A stretch of DNA of 64,000 bases from BOG-908 sp964244615 (GCA_964244615.1 CAXTJP010000005.1:4434-68433), one strand, 5' to 3'. Positions 25,449 through 34,610 are shown, counted from the stretch's first letter. The notes: a model not told the origin generated them from the letters alone. Program-made: numbers and translations.

Positions 25449-27149
25449 ATGGCGGATGCGCGCTTCATCCTGGCGCAGATCGTGCCGGTCGTGCTGCTGC
25501 TGGCCTTGGGCGTTCTGGCGGCGGTGGGCTCGCGCGCGCTCCGGCTCAGCCCCATCGTGGGCTACCTGGCGCTGGGGCTCGGCTTGCGCGCGCTCGGGCT
25601 GAACCTGCTGGCCAGCGACGGCACCATCGACACGCTGGCGCAGCTCGGCGTGGTGTTCCTGCTGTTCGACATCGGGCTGCATTTCTCGCTCAGGCACGTG
25701 CGCGAACAGGCCGCCGACATCTTCGGCTTCGGCCCGGTGCAGGTGCTGCTCGCCACCGTCGGGCTGGGCCTGGCCTGCCTGGCCTGGGGTCTGCCGCCGG
25801 GCGCCGCCTTCCTGGTCGGTGCAACGCTGGCGCTGTCCTCGACCGCCGTGGTGGCGCGGCTGATCGCCGAGCGGCACCAGCAGACCTGCCCGGTGGGGCT
25901 GACCGCCACCGCCATCCTGGTGTTCCAGGACGTGGCGGCGATCTTCCTGCTGATCGTCGCCGGCGCGCTCGGCTCCGGGCAGGCGCTGCTGCCCGCCCTG
26001 GCGCTCGCCCTGGCCAAGGCGGCCGCGGCGTTCTTCGCCGCCGTGCTGCTCGCCCGCTTCGTGGTCCGGCCGCTGTTCGCGCTGGTCGCCAGCACGCGCA
26101 ACGAGGAGGTGTTCACCGCCATGGCGCTGCTGGTCGCACTCTCGGCCGGCTGGGCGACCGGGGCGGCGGGGCTGTCGCTGACGCTGGGGGCGTTCCTGGG
26201 CGGCATGGTCATCGCCGAGACGCCGTACCGCGCGCTGATCTCCTCCGAGATCAGGCCGTTCCGCACCCTGCTGCTGAGCTTCTTCTTCATCTCGGTCGGC
26301 CTTTCGCTCGACCCGCAGACGCTGTTGCACCAATGGCCTGCCGTGCTGGCCGCCGCGGTGCTGCTGGTGGCGATCAAGGTAGTGACCAACGCGGCGGCGA
26401 GCCTTGCCTTCCGCTGGTCGGTCCCCGGCTCCACCCAGCTCGGCTTCCTGCTGGCGCAGGGGTCGGAGTTCGCCTTCGTCGTTCTCAGCCTGCCGGTGGT
26501 GCGCACGCTGACCGGGCGGCGGGGCGCCGTGCTGATCGCCGCGGTGGCCCTGACGCTGGCGGCGACGCCCGGCCTGGCCGAACTGGGGCGCCGTCTGGCC
26601 GGCCGCCTGCGCCGCCCGTCCATGGCCGTGCTCCATGCCGAGCTGCAGCCGGGCGAGGCGGACGGGCCGGTGTTCATCGCCGGCATGGGGCGCACCGGCC
26701 GCACGCTGGCCGACGCGCTGCGCGAGTTCGGCATCGGCTACGCGGCCGTCGAGCGCGACGACCGGCGCCTGCGCGAGGCGGTGGCCGACGGCTACGCGGT
26801 GTCGTTCGGCGACATCGGCGACCTGCGCCTGTGGGAGCCGCTGGCGTTGCACGGCCGACGGGTCAGCGTGCTGACCGCGCCCTCCTTCGAGGTGTCGAGC
26901 GAGCTCAGCCCCACCGTCAGCCGCCTCTACCCGGATCTCGTCCGCATCGCCGTGGTCCACGACGAGGCCGATGCCGAACGCTTCCGCGCACTCGGCCTGA
27001 CCGCGGTGGTCGATCGCAGCCTGCCGCGCGGCATGGACCTCGCCTCGCACGTGCTGGGCCTGCTGGGCGTGGAGCCCGGCCTGATCGGCGCGTGGATGCA
27101 GCGCCAGCACGAGCGCGCGCTGTCGGGCAGCGCCGTGATGGCGGCGTAG
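25449..27149 (+). CDS. CPA2 monovalent cation:proton antiporter, KefB/C type
   Basis: Protein of 566 aa. About 12-13 membrane segments (residues 1-395) carry the CPA2 patterns LGQLGVVFLLFDIGLHFS, GATLALSSTAVVARLI and LSLTLGAFLGGMVIAETPYR. A cytosolic TrkA-N/Rossmann domain follows (GPVFIAGMGRTGRTLADALREFGI, about 420-540) and binds NAD(H) or nucleotide to gate transport. It starts 9 bp after the M3 peptidase stop. It probably exports K+ in exchange for H+. There is no TrkA-C domain and no separate KefF-like gene next to it. Confidence 0.9.
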   Translation: MADARFILAQIVPVVLLLALGVLAAVGSRALRLSPIVGYLALGLGLRALGLNLLASDGTIDTLAQLGVVFLLFDIGLHFSLRHVREQAADIFGFGPVQVLLATVGLGLACLAWGLPPGAAFLVGATLALSSTAVVARLIAERHQQTCPVGLTATAILVFQDVAAIFLLIVAGALGSGQALLPALALALAKAAAAFFAAVLLARFVVRPLFALVASTRNEEVFTAMALLVALSAGWATGAAGLSLTLGAFLGGMVIAETPYRALISSEIRPFRTLLLSFFFISVGLSLDPQTLLHQWPAVLAAAVLLVAIKVVTNAAASLAFRWSVPGSTQLGFLLAQGSEFAFVVLSLPVVRTLTGRRGAVLIAAVALTLAATPGLAELGRRLAGRLRRPSMAVLHAELQPGEADGPVFIAGMGRTGRTLADALREFGIGYAAVERDDRRLREAVADGYAVSFGDIGDLRLWEPLALHGRRVSVLTAPSFEVSSELSPTVSRLYPDLVRIAVVHDEADAERFRALGLTAVVDRSLPRGMDLASHVLGLLGVEPGLIGAWMQRQHERALSGSAVMAA

Positions 27150-27225
27150 GCTGGCCTGCGTTCCGGCTTGACCCTGCCCCTGCGGAGCCGGCAAGTTTCG
27201 CTCCGGTCGAGGGGGAAGGGGAGCC

Positions 27226-27729
27226 ATGTCGGGCAGCGTCAGCGCACTCAAGGCCAAACTGTTCGCGCCGACCAAATACGTCTGCGGCGGCCACGGCGCG
27301 CGATGGCCGTCCGACCAGAAGTTCACCGTGCCGAACGGGGTCAGGATCTTCTTCTTCGTGCCCGACGGCGCCAGCCTGCCGAACACGATCGGCCAGCAGG
27401 TGGACCAGGTGCTGACCGGCGGCGCCGCACCCGCACCGACCGAGACGGTGTCGGCGGGCTCGCCCTGCTGGGACTACCGGCTGTTCTCCAGCAAGGCGGG
27501 CGGCTACCTGGCCCTGAAAATGTCGTCCGCCGCCGACCCGCGCTACATCACCACGACCGACAAGGACAACGGCATCCAGCTCAGCCGGATCGTGGCCGAC
27601 GTGCTGGCCCGCTCGCCCTCGGCCGAGATCTACTGGAGCGCCTGCCGGTCGCTGGAATCCGGCACCGACACGTTCAGCTGGGACAAGCCGACCTACTCGA
27701 ACGCCCTGCTCGGCCTGGGCGGTCCCTGA
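27226..27729 (+). CDS. Putative Stv-domain (adhesin-like) protein
   Basis: Protein of 167 aa without signal peptide. The segments KYVCGGHGARW (H23), FTVPNGVRIFFFVPDGASLPNTIG and AEIYWSACRSL (C140) resemble the 'putative adhesin Stv' family as I remember it, whose members keep an HG and an ACR motif. The H23-C140 arrangement after beta-strands also recalls caspase-like/CHAT His-Cys dyads, but no published activity is known to me. A GGGGAGCC leader supports the start. It sits alone between the antiporter and the gsp genes, 72 bp before gspH. Family assignment is tentative. Confidence 0.6.
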   Translation: MSGSVSALKAKLFAPTKYVCGGHGARWPSDQKFTVPNGVRIFFFVPDGASLPNTIGQQVDQVLTGGAAPAPTETVSAGSPCWDYRLFSSKAGGYLALKMSSAADPRYITTTDKDNGIQLSRIVADVLARSPSAEIYWSACRSLESGTDTFSWDKPTYSNALLGLGGP

Positions 27730-27801
27730 ACCGGCCGCGCCGCCGCACTTGTCCGCGTCTTAACTTGCCATCGCATCCCGCTTGGCGCTGATCTGCGGCC
27801 G

Positions 27802-28242
27802 ATGCGCCGCGATGCTGGCTTCACCCTGATCGAGATACTGGTCGTTCTCGCCATACTCGGCGTGGCGCTGGGCCTGATCATCGGACGCGGCCCGATGCGC
27901 AGCCGTGGCCTCGAGAACCGCGCCGCGGCCGGGGTGCTGGCGCAGACGCTGCGCGCCGCCCGCGCGCTGGCGATCGCCACCGACCACGACGTGTCGGTGG
28001 CCATCGACCCGGCCCGTCACGTCTTCGCCATCGACGGCGGCCCGAAGCTCAAGCTGGCGCAGGACCTGCCCGTCTCGGTCCTGCCGGGCGCCTTGCGGGG
28101 GCCTGGGCCGGTGCGGCTGATCCGGTTCGCGGCCGATGGCAGCGCGTCCGGCGGCCAGGTTCTGCTGGGCGCCGGACGGCAGCGCCTGGGCGTGACCGTC
28201 GAGTGGCTGACCGGACGGGTCAGCGTCGCCGATGCACCCTGA
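27802..28242 (+). CDS. gspH: Type II secretion minor pseudopilin GspH
   Basis: Protein of 146 aa. A type IV prepilin N-terminus RRDAGFTLIEILVVLAILGVALGLI has the conserved G-FTLIE cleavage and methylation site, followed by a short beta domain typical of GspH. It is processed by prepilin peptidase and forms part of the pseudopilus tip. It overlaps gspI by 11 bp. Only the H-I-J-K set is present here. Confidence 0.9.
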   Translation: MRRDAGFTLIEILVVLAILGVALGLIIGRGPMRSRGLENRAAAGVLAQTLRAARALAIATDHDVSVAIDPARHVFAIDGGPKLKLAQDLPVSVLPGALRGPGPVRLIRFAADGSASGGQVLLGAGRQRLGVTVEWLTGRVSVADAP

Positions 28243-28672
28243 TTTGAGCCCGGGGCAGGGTGGTTTCACCCTGCTGGAGGTGTTGATCGCCTTTGTCATC
28301 GCCGCCCTGGCCATGGGTGCGCTATTCGGCGGCACGGTGGCGGGGCTGGACGCGACCTCGGTCGCCGCGCGCTACGACGAGGCGGTTTCGCTGGCGCGCA
28401 GCCACGTGGCCGCCATCGGCCACGGCGCCGCCATCGCCCCGCAGCAGACCAGCGGCGCGGATGGCGAGGGCTTCACCTGGCACATCTCGATACGCGAGGC
28501 GGGGTCGCGCCAGCTGTCGCTGAGCGACCAGGACCGCGCCAACGACGTCAAGCCCAGCCGCGCTGTGCTCTACGACGTGCTGGTGACCGAGAGCTGGAAG
28601 GTGGGCGGACGCGAGCGACAGGTCAGCATCGCCACCAGGCGCTTCGACGTCCGGGCCGCGGAGGGGGCATGA
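28232..28672 (+). CDS. gspI: Type II secretion minor pseudopilin GspI
   Basis: Protein of 146 aa with the prepilin motif GGFTLLEVLIAFVIAALAMGALFGG at residues 10-34 and a small soluble domain. GspI nucleates the tip complex with J and K. It overlaps gspH by 11 bp and gspJ by 4 bp (ATGA). Confidence 0.9.
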   Translation: MHPDLSPGQGGFTLLEVLIAFVIAALAMGALFGGTVAGLDATSVAARYDEAVSLARSHVAAIGHGAAIAPQQTSGADGEGFTWHISIREAGSRQLSLSDQDRANDVKPSRAVLYDVLVTESWKVGGRERQVSIATRRFDVRAAEGA

Positions 28673-29274
28673 ACCGGCGTCCGGTCGAGGCGGGGTTCAC
28701 CCTGATCGAGGTGATCGTAGCCCTGGTCGTGCTGGGCTTCGTGCTGGCGGGCCTGGGGCAGGCGACGCGGTTCGGCATGTCGGCCTGGACGCTGGAGACA
28801 CGGCTCGCCGACACCTCGGCGGGGCTTGAACGCATGGACCGGGTCTTGCGCGAGCTGATCGAGCAGGCCTCGCCCCCCGCCGCCACCGACGACAAGCCGC
28901 TGCATGGCGAGGAGCACCGCCTGACGCTGATGACGCTGCTGCCCGACCAGCCGCAGACCCAGCCGATCCGCCATGCCGAGGTGGCGGTGGGCGTGGACGA
29001 CCGGCACCGGCTGGTGCTGCGCTGGCGCCCGCACGCCAACGCAACGCCGCTCGCGCCGCTGCCGGCCATGCAGGAGATCGTTCTGGCCGAGGGCATCGAG
29101 CGCCTCGACCTCGCCTATCGCCAGGCGGCCGGCGATGGCGGGCACTGGGCCAAGGGCTGGACCGAGTCGAACCTGCCGGCCGAGGTGCAGATCCACTTCG
29201 TCCTGGCCAAGGGAAAGCATCGCTGGCCCGACATGGCGGTGCCGACGATGCTGGATTCCAATGGCAGCTTCTGA
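28669..29274 (+). CDS. gspJ: Type II secretion minor pseudopilin GspJ
   Basis: Protein of 201 aa with the prepilin signature EAGFTLIEVIVALVVLGFVLAGLG and a longer C-terminal beta domain (LRELIEQASPP..., VQIHFVLAKGKHRWPDMAVPTML). It is the third member of the tip complex. Its start overlaps gspI (ATGA) and its end overlaps gspK by 14 bp. Confidence 0.9.
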   Translation: MNRRPVEAGFTLIEVIVALVVLGFVLAGLGQATRFGMSAWTLETRLADTSAGLERMDRVLRELIEQASPPAATDDKPLHGEEHRLTLMTLLPDQPQTQPIRHAEVAVGVDDRHRLVLRWRPHANATPLAPLPAMQEIVLAEGIERLDLAYRQAAGDGGHWAKGWTESNLPAEVQIHFVLAKGKHRWPDMAVPTMLDSNGSF

Positions 29275-30136
29275 CCGCAGGCCGGCAGGCGGCCCCCGCC
29301 AACGCCGCGGCGGGTCCCCCGATGGCGGCTTCGCGCTGCTGCTGGTGCTGTGGACGATGGCGCTGCTGTCGCTGCTCGCGGCCCAGGTAACCGGGGCGGG
29401 CCGTGCGGAGACGCGGCTGGCGGCGGCGCTCCGCGAGGGCGCGCAGCTGCAGGCGGCGGCCGACGCCGCGGCGTACGAGACGATCTGGCACATGCTGGAC
29501 GGCGGCGGCGACTACTGGCCGCCCGGTGCGATGACGCGGGTGATCGACGAGCCGGCCGGGCCGGTGAGCGTGACCGTGACCGACGAGCGCGGCAAGCTGG
29601 ACGTAAACCAGTCGCCGCCCCCCTTGCTGCAGGCGCTGTTCACCGAGCTGGGGGCCGACCAGACCACCGCCAAGACGGCCGCGACCGCGATTTCGGACTG
29701 GCGCTCGCAACAATCCGAAGGCGGCGACGCCGACGCACAGGTCGCGTCTTCCTACCGCGCCGAGGGGCGCGCCTGGGGCCCGCCCGGGCAGGAGTTCCAG
29801 CGGCTGGACGAGTTGAAGCTGGTGCTAGGCGTCTCGCCGGCGCTGTACGCGCTGAGCCTGCCCTATTTGACCCTGGCGCTGGAGCAGGGGCCCTGGACGC
29901 AATACGCAGCCGCCCCCGTGCTGGCCGCCATCGTGCGCGCCAAACGCGATTCCGGGCTGACCGTGGACGTGGCCGATGTGCGCGGCCCGGTCGTGCTGCG
30001 GCTGGTGGCGCATGTCGCCGGGCGGGACAGGGCCGCGTTCACCCGACGGGTGATGTTCCGCCTGGACGGCACGCTGAGCGGGCCGGCCTGGAAGTATCGC
30101 ATCCTGGCCTGGGAGGATGGCGATCCGCCAACTTGA
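29261..30136 (+). CDS. gspK: Type II secretion minor pseudopilin GspK
   Basis: Protein of 291 aa, the large tip pseudopilin. The N-terminal anchor GGFALLLVLWTMALLSLLAAQVTG carries the degenerate prepilin motif usual for GspK. It is followed by VTVTDERGKLDVNQ and an alpha domain with FQRLDELKLVLGVSPALY. The ATG at 29261 lies inside gspJ (14-bp overlap). No gspC-G, L, M or N gene is near, so the secretion machine must be encoded elsewhere in the genome. Confidence 0.9.
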   Translation: MAASDRRPAGGPRQRRGGSPDGGFALLLVLWTMALLSLLAAQVTGAGRAETRLAAALREGAQLQAAADAAAYETIWHMLDGGGDYWPPGAMTRVIDEPAGPVSVTVTDERGKLDVNQSPPPLLQALFTELGADQTTAKTAATAISDWRSQQSEGGDADAQVASSYRAEGRAWGPPGQEFQRLDELKLVLGVSPALYALSLPYLTLALEQGPWTQYAAAPVLAAIVRAKRDSGLTVDVADVRGPVVLRLVAHVAGRDRAAFTRRVMFRLDGTLSGPAWKYRILAWEDGDPPT

Positions 30137-30190
30137 CCAACGGCCCGGTTGGTCAGATCGTTGCGTGTTAACATCTACCCGAGCGCGCTC

Positions 30191-31771
30191 ATGCAGCAGA
30201 CCATCGTCAGTGTCGTCCTTCCCGCGCCACCGGCCAGCGTCAAGCCGTTGCAGGAGGCGGTGGACGCGCTGCGGGAGCGGCTCGGCGGCGGGCAGGACGA
30301 GTTCGCGACGCTGCGCGACGGCATGCCGACCCTGCATTTCCTCTCGTTGGTGGTGTTCGACGAGACCGCCGGGGTGCCCGTGGGCGGCGCGCCGGTGACG
30401 CCGCTGCTGGTGCTGGAGGCCAATTTCGACGGGCTGCCCGGCCCGTTCTGGGCGGTGCTGGAGGCGGCCATCGGCGACGATCTGCGCCAGATCCTGCGGC
30501 TCTGCGCGCCGCCGCAGGGACCGGCCGACGCGTTGTTCGCGTCGGTGACGGCACCCGGCGCGCGGGCGCCGGTGGCGCCGCTGCTGGAACGGCAGAGCGT
30601 GTTTCCGGCGGCCTCGCACGCCGGCAATCGCGGTCTGGGCCGCACCCGCATCCTGTGCCACGACGCGCTGTTCGAGGCCGTGCAGGGGGTGCTGCCGCCG
30701 CCGGCCGACGTGCTGGCGGGCGGCCCCGTCGCCATCCATGGCTGGCTGCGCGCCAGGGTGCTGCCCCAGTTCGACTGGCTGGACCATCCTTACCCGGTTC
30801 CGGTCACCGCCCACGAGAGGAGCGCCGACATCCGTGCCCTGGCTGCCTTCGCCCTGCTGGCGGTTCTGGTGGCCGGCCTGCCCTGGCTGCTGCTCGGCGC
30901 GCTGCTGCACCCGGCTTCGGCCTGCGTCGTGGCGCTGCTGACCGGCATCGTCGCGCTGACGATGCTGCGGGACATCGGCGACCTGGCCATGCTCGGCGGC
31001 GTGCCGCCCGATGCGCAGGGACATGCCTATCCGGGCGCCTGGCTGCTGGTCGCGCTCGGCCTGCTGCTGGCGCTGGTGCTGCCGCTCGACTTCGTGCGCC
31101 ATGGCTGGCTGGCCTGGCTGGTGCTGGCGGCCGCGGGGGTCGTGGCCAGCCTGCTGGTGCTGCTGGCCGCGCTGCGCCGGCGCGAGCGGGCCGATCCGGT
31201 GCCGCCGGATTCGGTGCCGGACCCGGTTCTGGTCAGTCGCCTGCACTCCTGGGAGGACCTGCACTCCGGCGGACCGGACCACATGGCGAGCCTCGTCATC
31301 ATCAAGCCCGGGCGGCTGCGGGCCCTGCTGATACGCGTCGGGATGCGCGCGCTCACCCTGGCGGTGCGCGTGGTTGCCACCGACGGCTATCTCGGCAGCA
31401 TGCGCACCATCCATTTCGCCCATTGGGCCATCGTCGATGGCGGCCGGCGGCTGGTGTTCTTCAGCAATTTCGACGGCAGCTGGGAGAGCTACCTCGACGA
31501 TTTCATCGAGAAGGCCCATGCCGGGCTGACGCTGGCCTGGGGCAATTGCCTCGGGTTTCCGCCGCCCGAATACCTCTCGCTGAAGGGCGCGACCGAGGGC
31601 CGCAAGTTCAAGGCCTGGGCACGCTGCTCGATGACGCCGAGCCGGTTCTGGTACGCCGCCTATCCCAGGCTTACGGTGAACCAGATCGTGCGGCAGGCGG
31701 CGGTGGCCCGCGGGCTGTGCGCCCCGCTCCTGTCGCCCGCCGACGCGGCACTCTGGGCGAAGGAGCTCTAG
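30191..31771 (+). CDS. Four-TM protein of unknown function, linked to DyP and P450
   Basis: Protein of 526 aa from ATG 30191; another ATG at 30149 would add 14 residues. Residues about 1-205 form a soluble alpha/beta part (VSVVLPAPPASVKPLQEAVDALRERL, MPTLHFLSLVVFDET). Four transmembrane helices follow between about 215 and 330. The C-terminal soluble part carries MRTIHFAHWAIVDGGRRLVFFSNFDGSWESYLDDFIEK and a region rich in aromatics. The gene ends 3 bp before the DyP gene, so they are cotranscribed. No catalytic motif is recognised. It could be a membrane platform for the two heme proteins (inference). Confidence 0.7.
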   Translation: MQQTIVSVVLPAPPASVKPLQEAVDALRERLGGGQDEFATLRDGMPTLHFLSLVVFDETAGVPVGGAPVTPLLVLEANFDGLPGPFWAVLEAAIGDDLRQILRLCAPPQGPADALFASVTAPGARAPVAPLLERQSVFPAASHAGNRGLGRTRILCHDALFEAVQGVLPPPADVLAGGPVAIHGWLRARVLPQFDWLDHPYPVPVTAHERSADIRALAAFALLAVLVAGLPWLLLGALLHPASACVVALLTGIVALTMLRDIGDLAMLGGVPPDAQGHAYPGAWLLVALGLLLALVLPLDFVRHGWLAWLVLAAAGVVASLLVLLAALRRRERADPVPPDSVPDPVLVSRLHSWEDLHSGGPDHMASLVIIKPGRLRALLIRVGMRALTLAVRVVATDGYLGSMRTIHFAHWAIVDGGRRLVFFSNFDGSWESYLDDFIEKAHAGLTLAWGNCLGFPPPEYLSLKGATEGRKFKAWARCSMTPSRFWYAAYPRLTVNQIVRQAAVARGLCAPLLSPADAALWAKEL

Positions 31772-31774
31772 GCG

Positions 31775-33301
31775 ATGACCACGCCCGACCTCGGCAGCTG
31801 GCGGCTCGCACCCGATTACGCGGCCTCGACGCAGGGGCTGATCGTCAGCCCGTTCGCCCACCTGCCGCAGGCGGTGGCGCTGCTGCTGGACACCGGCGCC
31901 GCGCCGGGCGGCGCCTGGCTGCGCCGGCTGTGCGACCCGTCCGAGGGCGGCGTCGCGATCACCGACGCCATGGGCAAGAGCCGTGCGGCGGACGGCAGCG
32001 TCGCCGGTTGCGCCGCAATCGCCTTCACCGCCCCCGGCCTGACGCAGCTGGGGCTTGATGCCACCGTGCTGGCCAGCTTTCCCGCCCCGTTCACCGAGGG
32101 CATGCACGCGCCCAACCGCCGCCGCCGGCTGAGCGACGCGCTCCTGGACCCGCCGACCCGACGCGAGCGGCCGCTCTGGGGTGCGAACATCCCGTGCGAC
32201 AGCGATCCGGACGCGGTGGTCTGCGACCGGACGGTGCACGCGGCGCTGCTGCTCTATCACGAGACCGACGAGAAGCTGGCTGCCTACGCCGCGCCCGCGC
32301 GCGCCTGCCTCGCGGCCTGCGGGGTCACGGTCGTGCACGAGCTGGCGCTCTCGCTGATGGCCGACGACAGCGACCCGCCGCTCACGCGCGAGCATTTCGG
32401 CTTCGCCGACGGCGTCTCGCAGCCGGTGCCCTATGGCGCCGCCATCGTGGCGAAGTCGGGCGCCGCCTACCCGCGCGACCCGGTGCACGGCGTGGCGTCG
32501 GGCGACCTGCTGATCGGCCACGTCAACGCGCATGACGAGCCGGCACCCGGGCCGGTGCTGCCGGCGGGCGCGCCCGGCTCTGCCATGCTGCCGCCGTCGC
32601 CCGGGACCCACGGCCAGCTCAGCCTCGGGCTGAACGGCAGCTACCTGGTGGTGCGTGAGCTGAGCCAGAACCCGCAGGCGTTCTGGGCCTCGATGGGCCA
32701 GGCGGCGAAGGACATCGGCGCGCCGGATGCCGCGTGGGTGGCAGAGCGCGTGATCGGCCGCACCAAGGACGGCGTGGTGCTGTCGGCGCACCCGCCGCCC
32801 GCCACCCCGGACGGCCCCGGCAACGACTTCATGTTCTGGGAGACCGATCGGGACGGGCTGCACTGCCCGATCGGCTCGCATGTGCGCCGGGCCAACCCGC
32901 GCGACGGGCTGGCCCCCTCGGCCGGCGACCGTGCGACGCTGCTGAAGGCGGCGAACAACCACCGCATCCTGCGTCGCGGCCGCAAATACGGCAGGTCGGA
33001 CGTGCCGGACGCGCCGGATCGGCCGGGGCTGCTGTTCATGTGCCTGAACACCGACATCGAGCGCCAGTTCGAGTTCGTGCAGCAGACCTGGATGCTCAAC
33101 CCGAGCTTCGCCGCCCTGTTCGACGAGCGCGACCCGCTGCTGGGGCCGCGCGGGCCGTTCACCATCCCCGCGAACCCGCTTCGCCTGCGCCCCACCATGG
33201 ACACCTTCGTCCACATGGTCGGCGGCGAGTACTTCTTCCTGCCGAGCCTGCCGGCGCTCGACTACCTGGCCGGCCTGGCGGCACGGGCGGCCGCCCCGTG
33301 A
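31775..33301 (+). CDS. DyP-type heme peroxidase
   Basis: Protein of 508 aa, on the long side for the family. The distal GxxDG motif is GFADG (D212), and the proximal heme histidine is H369 in CPIGSHVRRANPRD, with the conserved arginine next to it. No Tat or Sec signal is visible, so it is probably cytoplasmic or associated with its membrane partner. It overlaps the P450 start by GTGA and follows the four-TM gene by 3 bp. Substrate unknown. DyPs use H2O2 or organic hydroperoxides to oxidise aromatic compounds. Confidence 0.93.
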   Translation: MTTPDLGSWRLAPDYAASTQGLIVSPFAHLPQAVALLLDTGAAPGGAWLRRLCDPSEGGVAITDAMGKSRAADGSVAGCAAIAFTAPGLTQLGLDATVLASFPAPFTEGMHAPNRRRRLSDALLDPPTRRERPLWGANIPCDSDPDAVVCDRTVHAALLLYHETDEKLAAYAAPARACLAACGVTVVHELALSLMADDSDPPLTREHFGFADGVSQPVPYGAAIVAKSGAAYPRDPVHGVASGDLLIGHVNAHDEPAPGPVLPAGAPGSAMLPPSPGTHGQLSLGLNGSYLVVRELSQNPQAFWASMGQAAKDIGAPDAAWVAERVIGRTKDGVVLSAHPPPATPDGPGNDFMFWETDRDGLHCPIGSHVRRANPRDGLAPSAGDRATLLKAANNHRILRRGRKYGRSDVPDAPDRPGLLFMCLNTDIERQFEFVQQTWMLNPSFAALFDERDPLLGPRGPFTIPANPLRLRPTMDTFVHMVGGEYFFLPSLPALDYLAGLAARAAAP

Positions 33302-34530
33302 GCGACACCGACATCCTGCGCCCCGCCGCCGGCGGCCTGCAGGGCTGGCTGCAGCATTTGTTCATGACGCGCTACCAGCCGGTGTTCGCGGCCCTGCGCG
33401 CGGTCTGGCCGATCCCGCATCTCGGCAAATACTACCTGGTCACCCGCTACGACGACGTGCGGCAGGTGTTCCTGGACGACCCGGCGTTCGGCGTGCCCTA
33501 CGCCGCCAACCTCGACCTGATCATGGGGCACGAGGCGTTCTTCCTCGGCATGGGCGACACGCCCGAGTACCGCCGCGACACCGCCGCCATGCGCGCGGTC
33601 GTGCTGCCCGGCGACCTGCCCGCGCTGACCCAAGCGACGCTTGCCGAGGCCGACCGCATCCTGGACGCGTCCGGCGGGCGGGTGGAGGTGGTGGACTACA
33701 CCCGCCGGATCACCTTCGGGGTGCTGTGCCGCTATTTCGGCATCACCGCGCCGCAGTCGGGCGACCTTCGGGTGTGGGCGACGCGACTGTTCGAGTTCCA
33801 GTTCACCTACGCGGGCAAGCAGGGCGACGGCGTGACCGACTCGCTGTACCGGGACGCGGCGCGCATGGCGCCGCTGCTGCGCGCCCACGTGGACGGCCTG
33901 ATCGCCGCGCGGCGCGCGGCGCCGGGGCCGGACGACGTGCTCGGCCGCAGCCTGGCGCGTCAGGCGGCGGGCGAGGAGGGCTACACCGACGCCAAGATAC
34001 GCAGCGCGCTGATCGGCTTCCTGGTCGGCGGCCTGCCGCAGCCGCCGATGGTGCTGCCGCAGGCGCTGGAGCAATTGCTGCAGCGTGGCAACCGCCTGGA
34101 CGAAGCGGCGCGCGCCGCACGCGCCGGCGACGCGGAGGCCGTATCGCGGTTTCTGTTCGAGGCGTTGCGTTTCGACCCGCTGGCCCCGTTGCTGCAACGC
34201 CATGCGGTGCAGCCGGCTGTGGTGGCCGACGGCACGCGCCGGGCCACCCACATCCCCGCCGGCGCTGTCGTCGCCGTCTCGTTCGCCTCCGCGATGCGCG
34301 ACCCGCGCCGGGTTGCCGACCCGGAGGTATTCGATCCCGACCGGCCAGCCTGCGACTACCTGCATTTCGGCTACGGCCTGCATCGCTGCTTCGGCGAGCA
34401 CATCAACCGCGTCATGCTGCCGGCGATGCTCCAGACGCTGCTGCAACGCGGCATCCGCCGCGCCCCCGGCCCGGAAGGCAGGCTGGTCAAGCGGGGCATA
34501 TTCGCCGACACCCTATGGGTGGCGTTCTGA
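33298..34530 (+). CDS. Cytochrome P450 lacking the I-helix acid-alcohol pair
   Basis: Protein of 410 aa starting at GTG 33298, which overlaps the DyP stop. The heme-ligand motif FGYGLHRCFG has C364, and the K-helix ExxR is E288-R291 (EALR). The I-helix region ALIGFLVGGLPQPPM (about 237-251) has no AGxxT pair, which ordinary monooxygenases need for O2 activation. P450s that rearrange or use peroxides often lack it. No ferredoxin or reductase gene is adjacent. With a peroxidase in the same operon, a peroxide-dependent or isomerase-type P450 is likely (inference). Confidence 0.92.
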   Translation: MSDTDILRPAAGGLQGWLQHLFMTRYQPVFAALRAVWPIPHLGKYYLVTRYDDVRQVFLDDPAFGVPYAANLDLIMGHEAFFLGMGDTPEYRRDTAAMRAVVLPGDLPALTQATLAEADRILDASGGRVEVVDYTRRITFGVLCRYFGITAPQSGDLRVWATRLFEFQFTYAGKQGDGVTDSLYRDAARMAPLLRAHVDGLIAARRAAPGPDDVLGRSLARQAAGEEGYTDAKIRSALIGFLVGGLPQPPMVLPQALEQLLQRGNRLDEAARAARAGDAEAVSRFLFEALRFDPLAPLLQRHAVQPAVVADGTRRATHIPAGAVVAVSFASAMRDPRRVADPEVFDPDRPACDYLHFGYGLHRCFGEHINRVMLPAMLQTLLQRGIRRAPGPEGRLVKRGIFADTLWVAF

Positions 34531-34610
34531 GGGCGCCTCAAACGCCACTATGCCGTCCGTCTGCCGCCCGTTTCCTGTGCTCCGGTGCTCACGGCCAAGG
34601 CTGCGCCGCC

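Noticed and set aside
24075..27386. 1,103-codon open frame on the minus strand opposite the M3 peptidase and antiporter genes
   Set aside because: Composition (runs of R, Q, G, H) and exact overlap with two well-conserved genes show it is a high-GC antisense shadow.
29825..33214. 1,129-codon minus-strand open frame opposite gspK, the four-TM gene and the DyP gene
   Set aside because: No domain is recognisable and the opposite strand carries clear families; antisense artefact of GC-rich codon usage.
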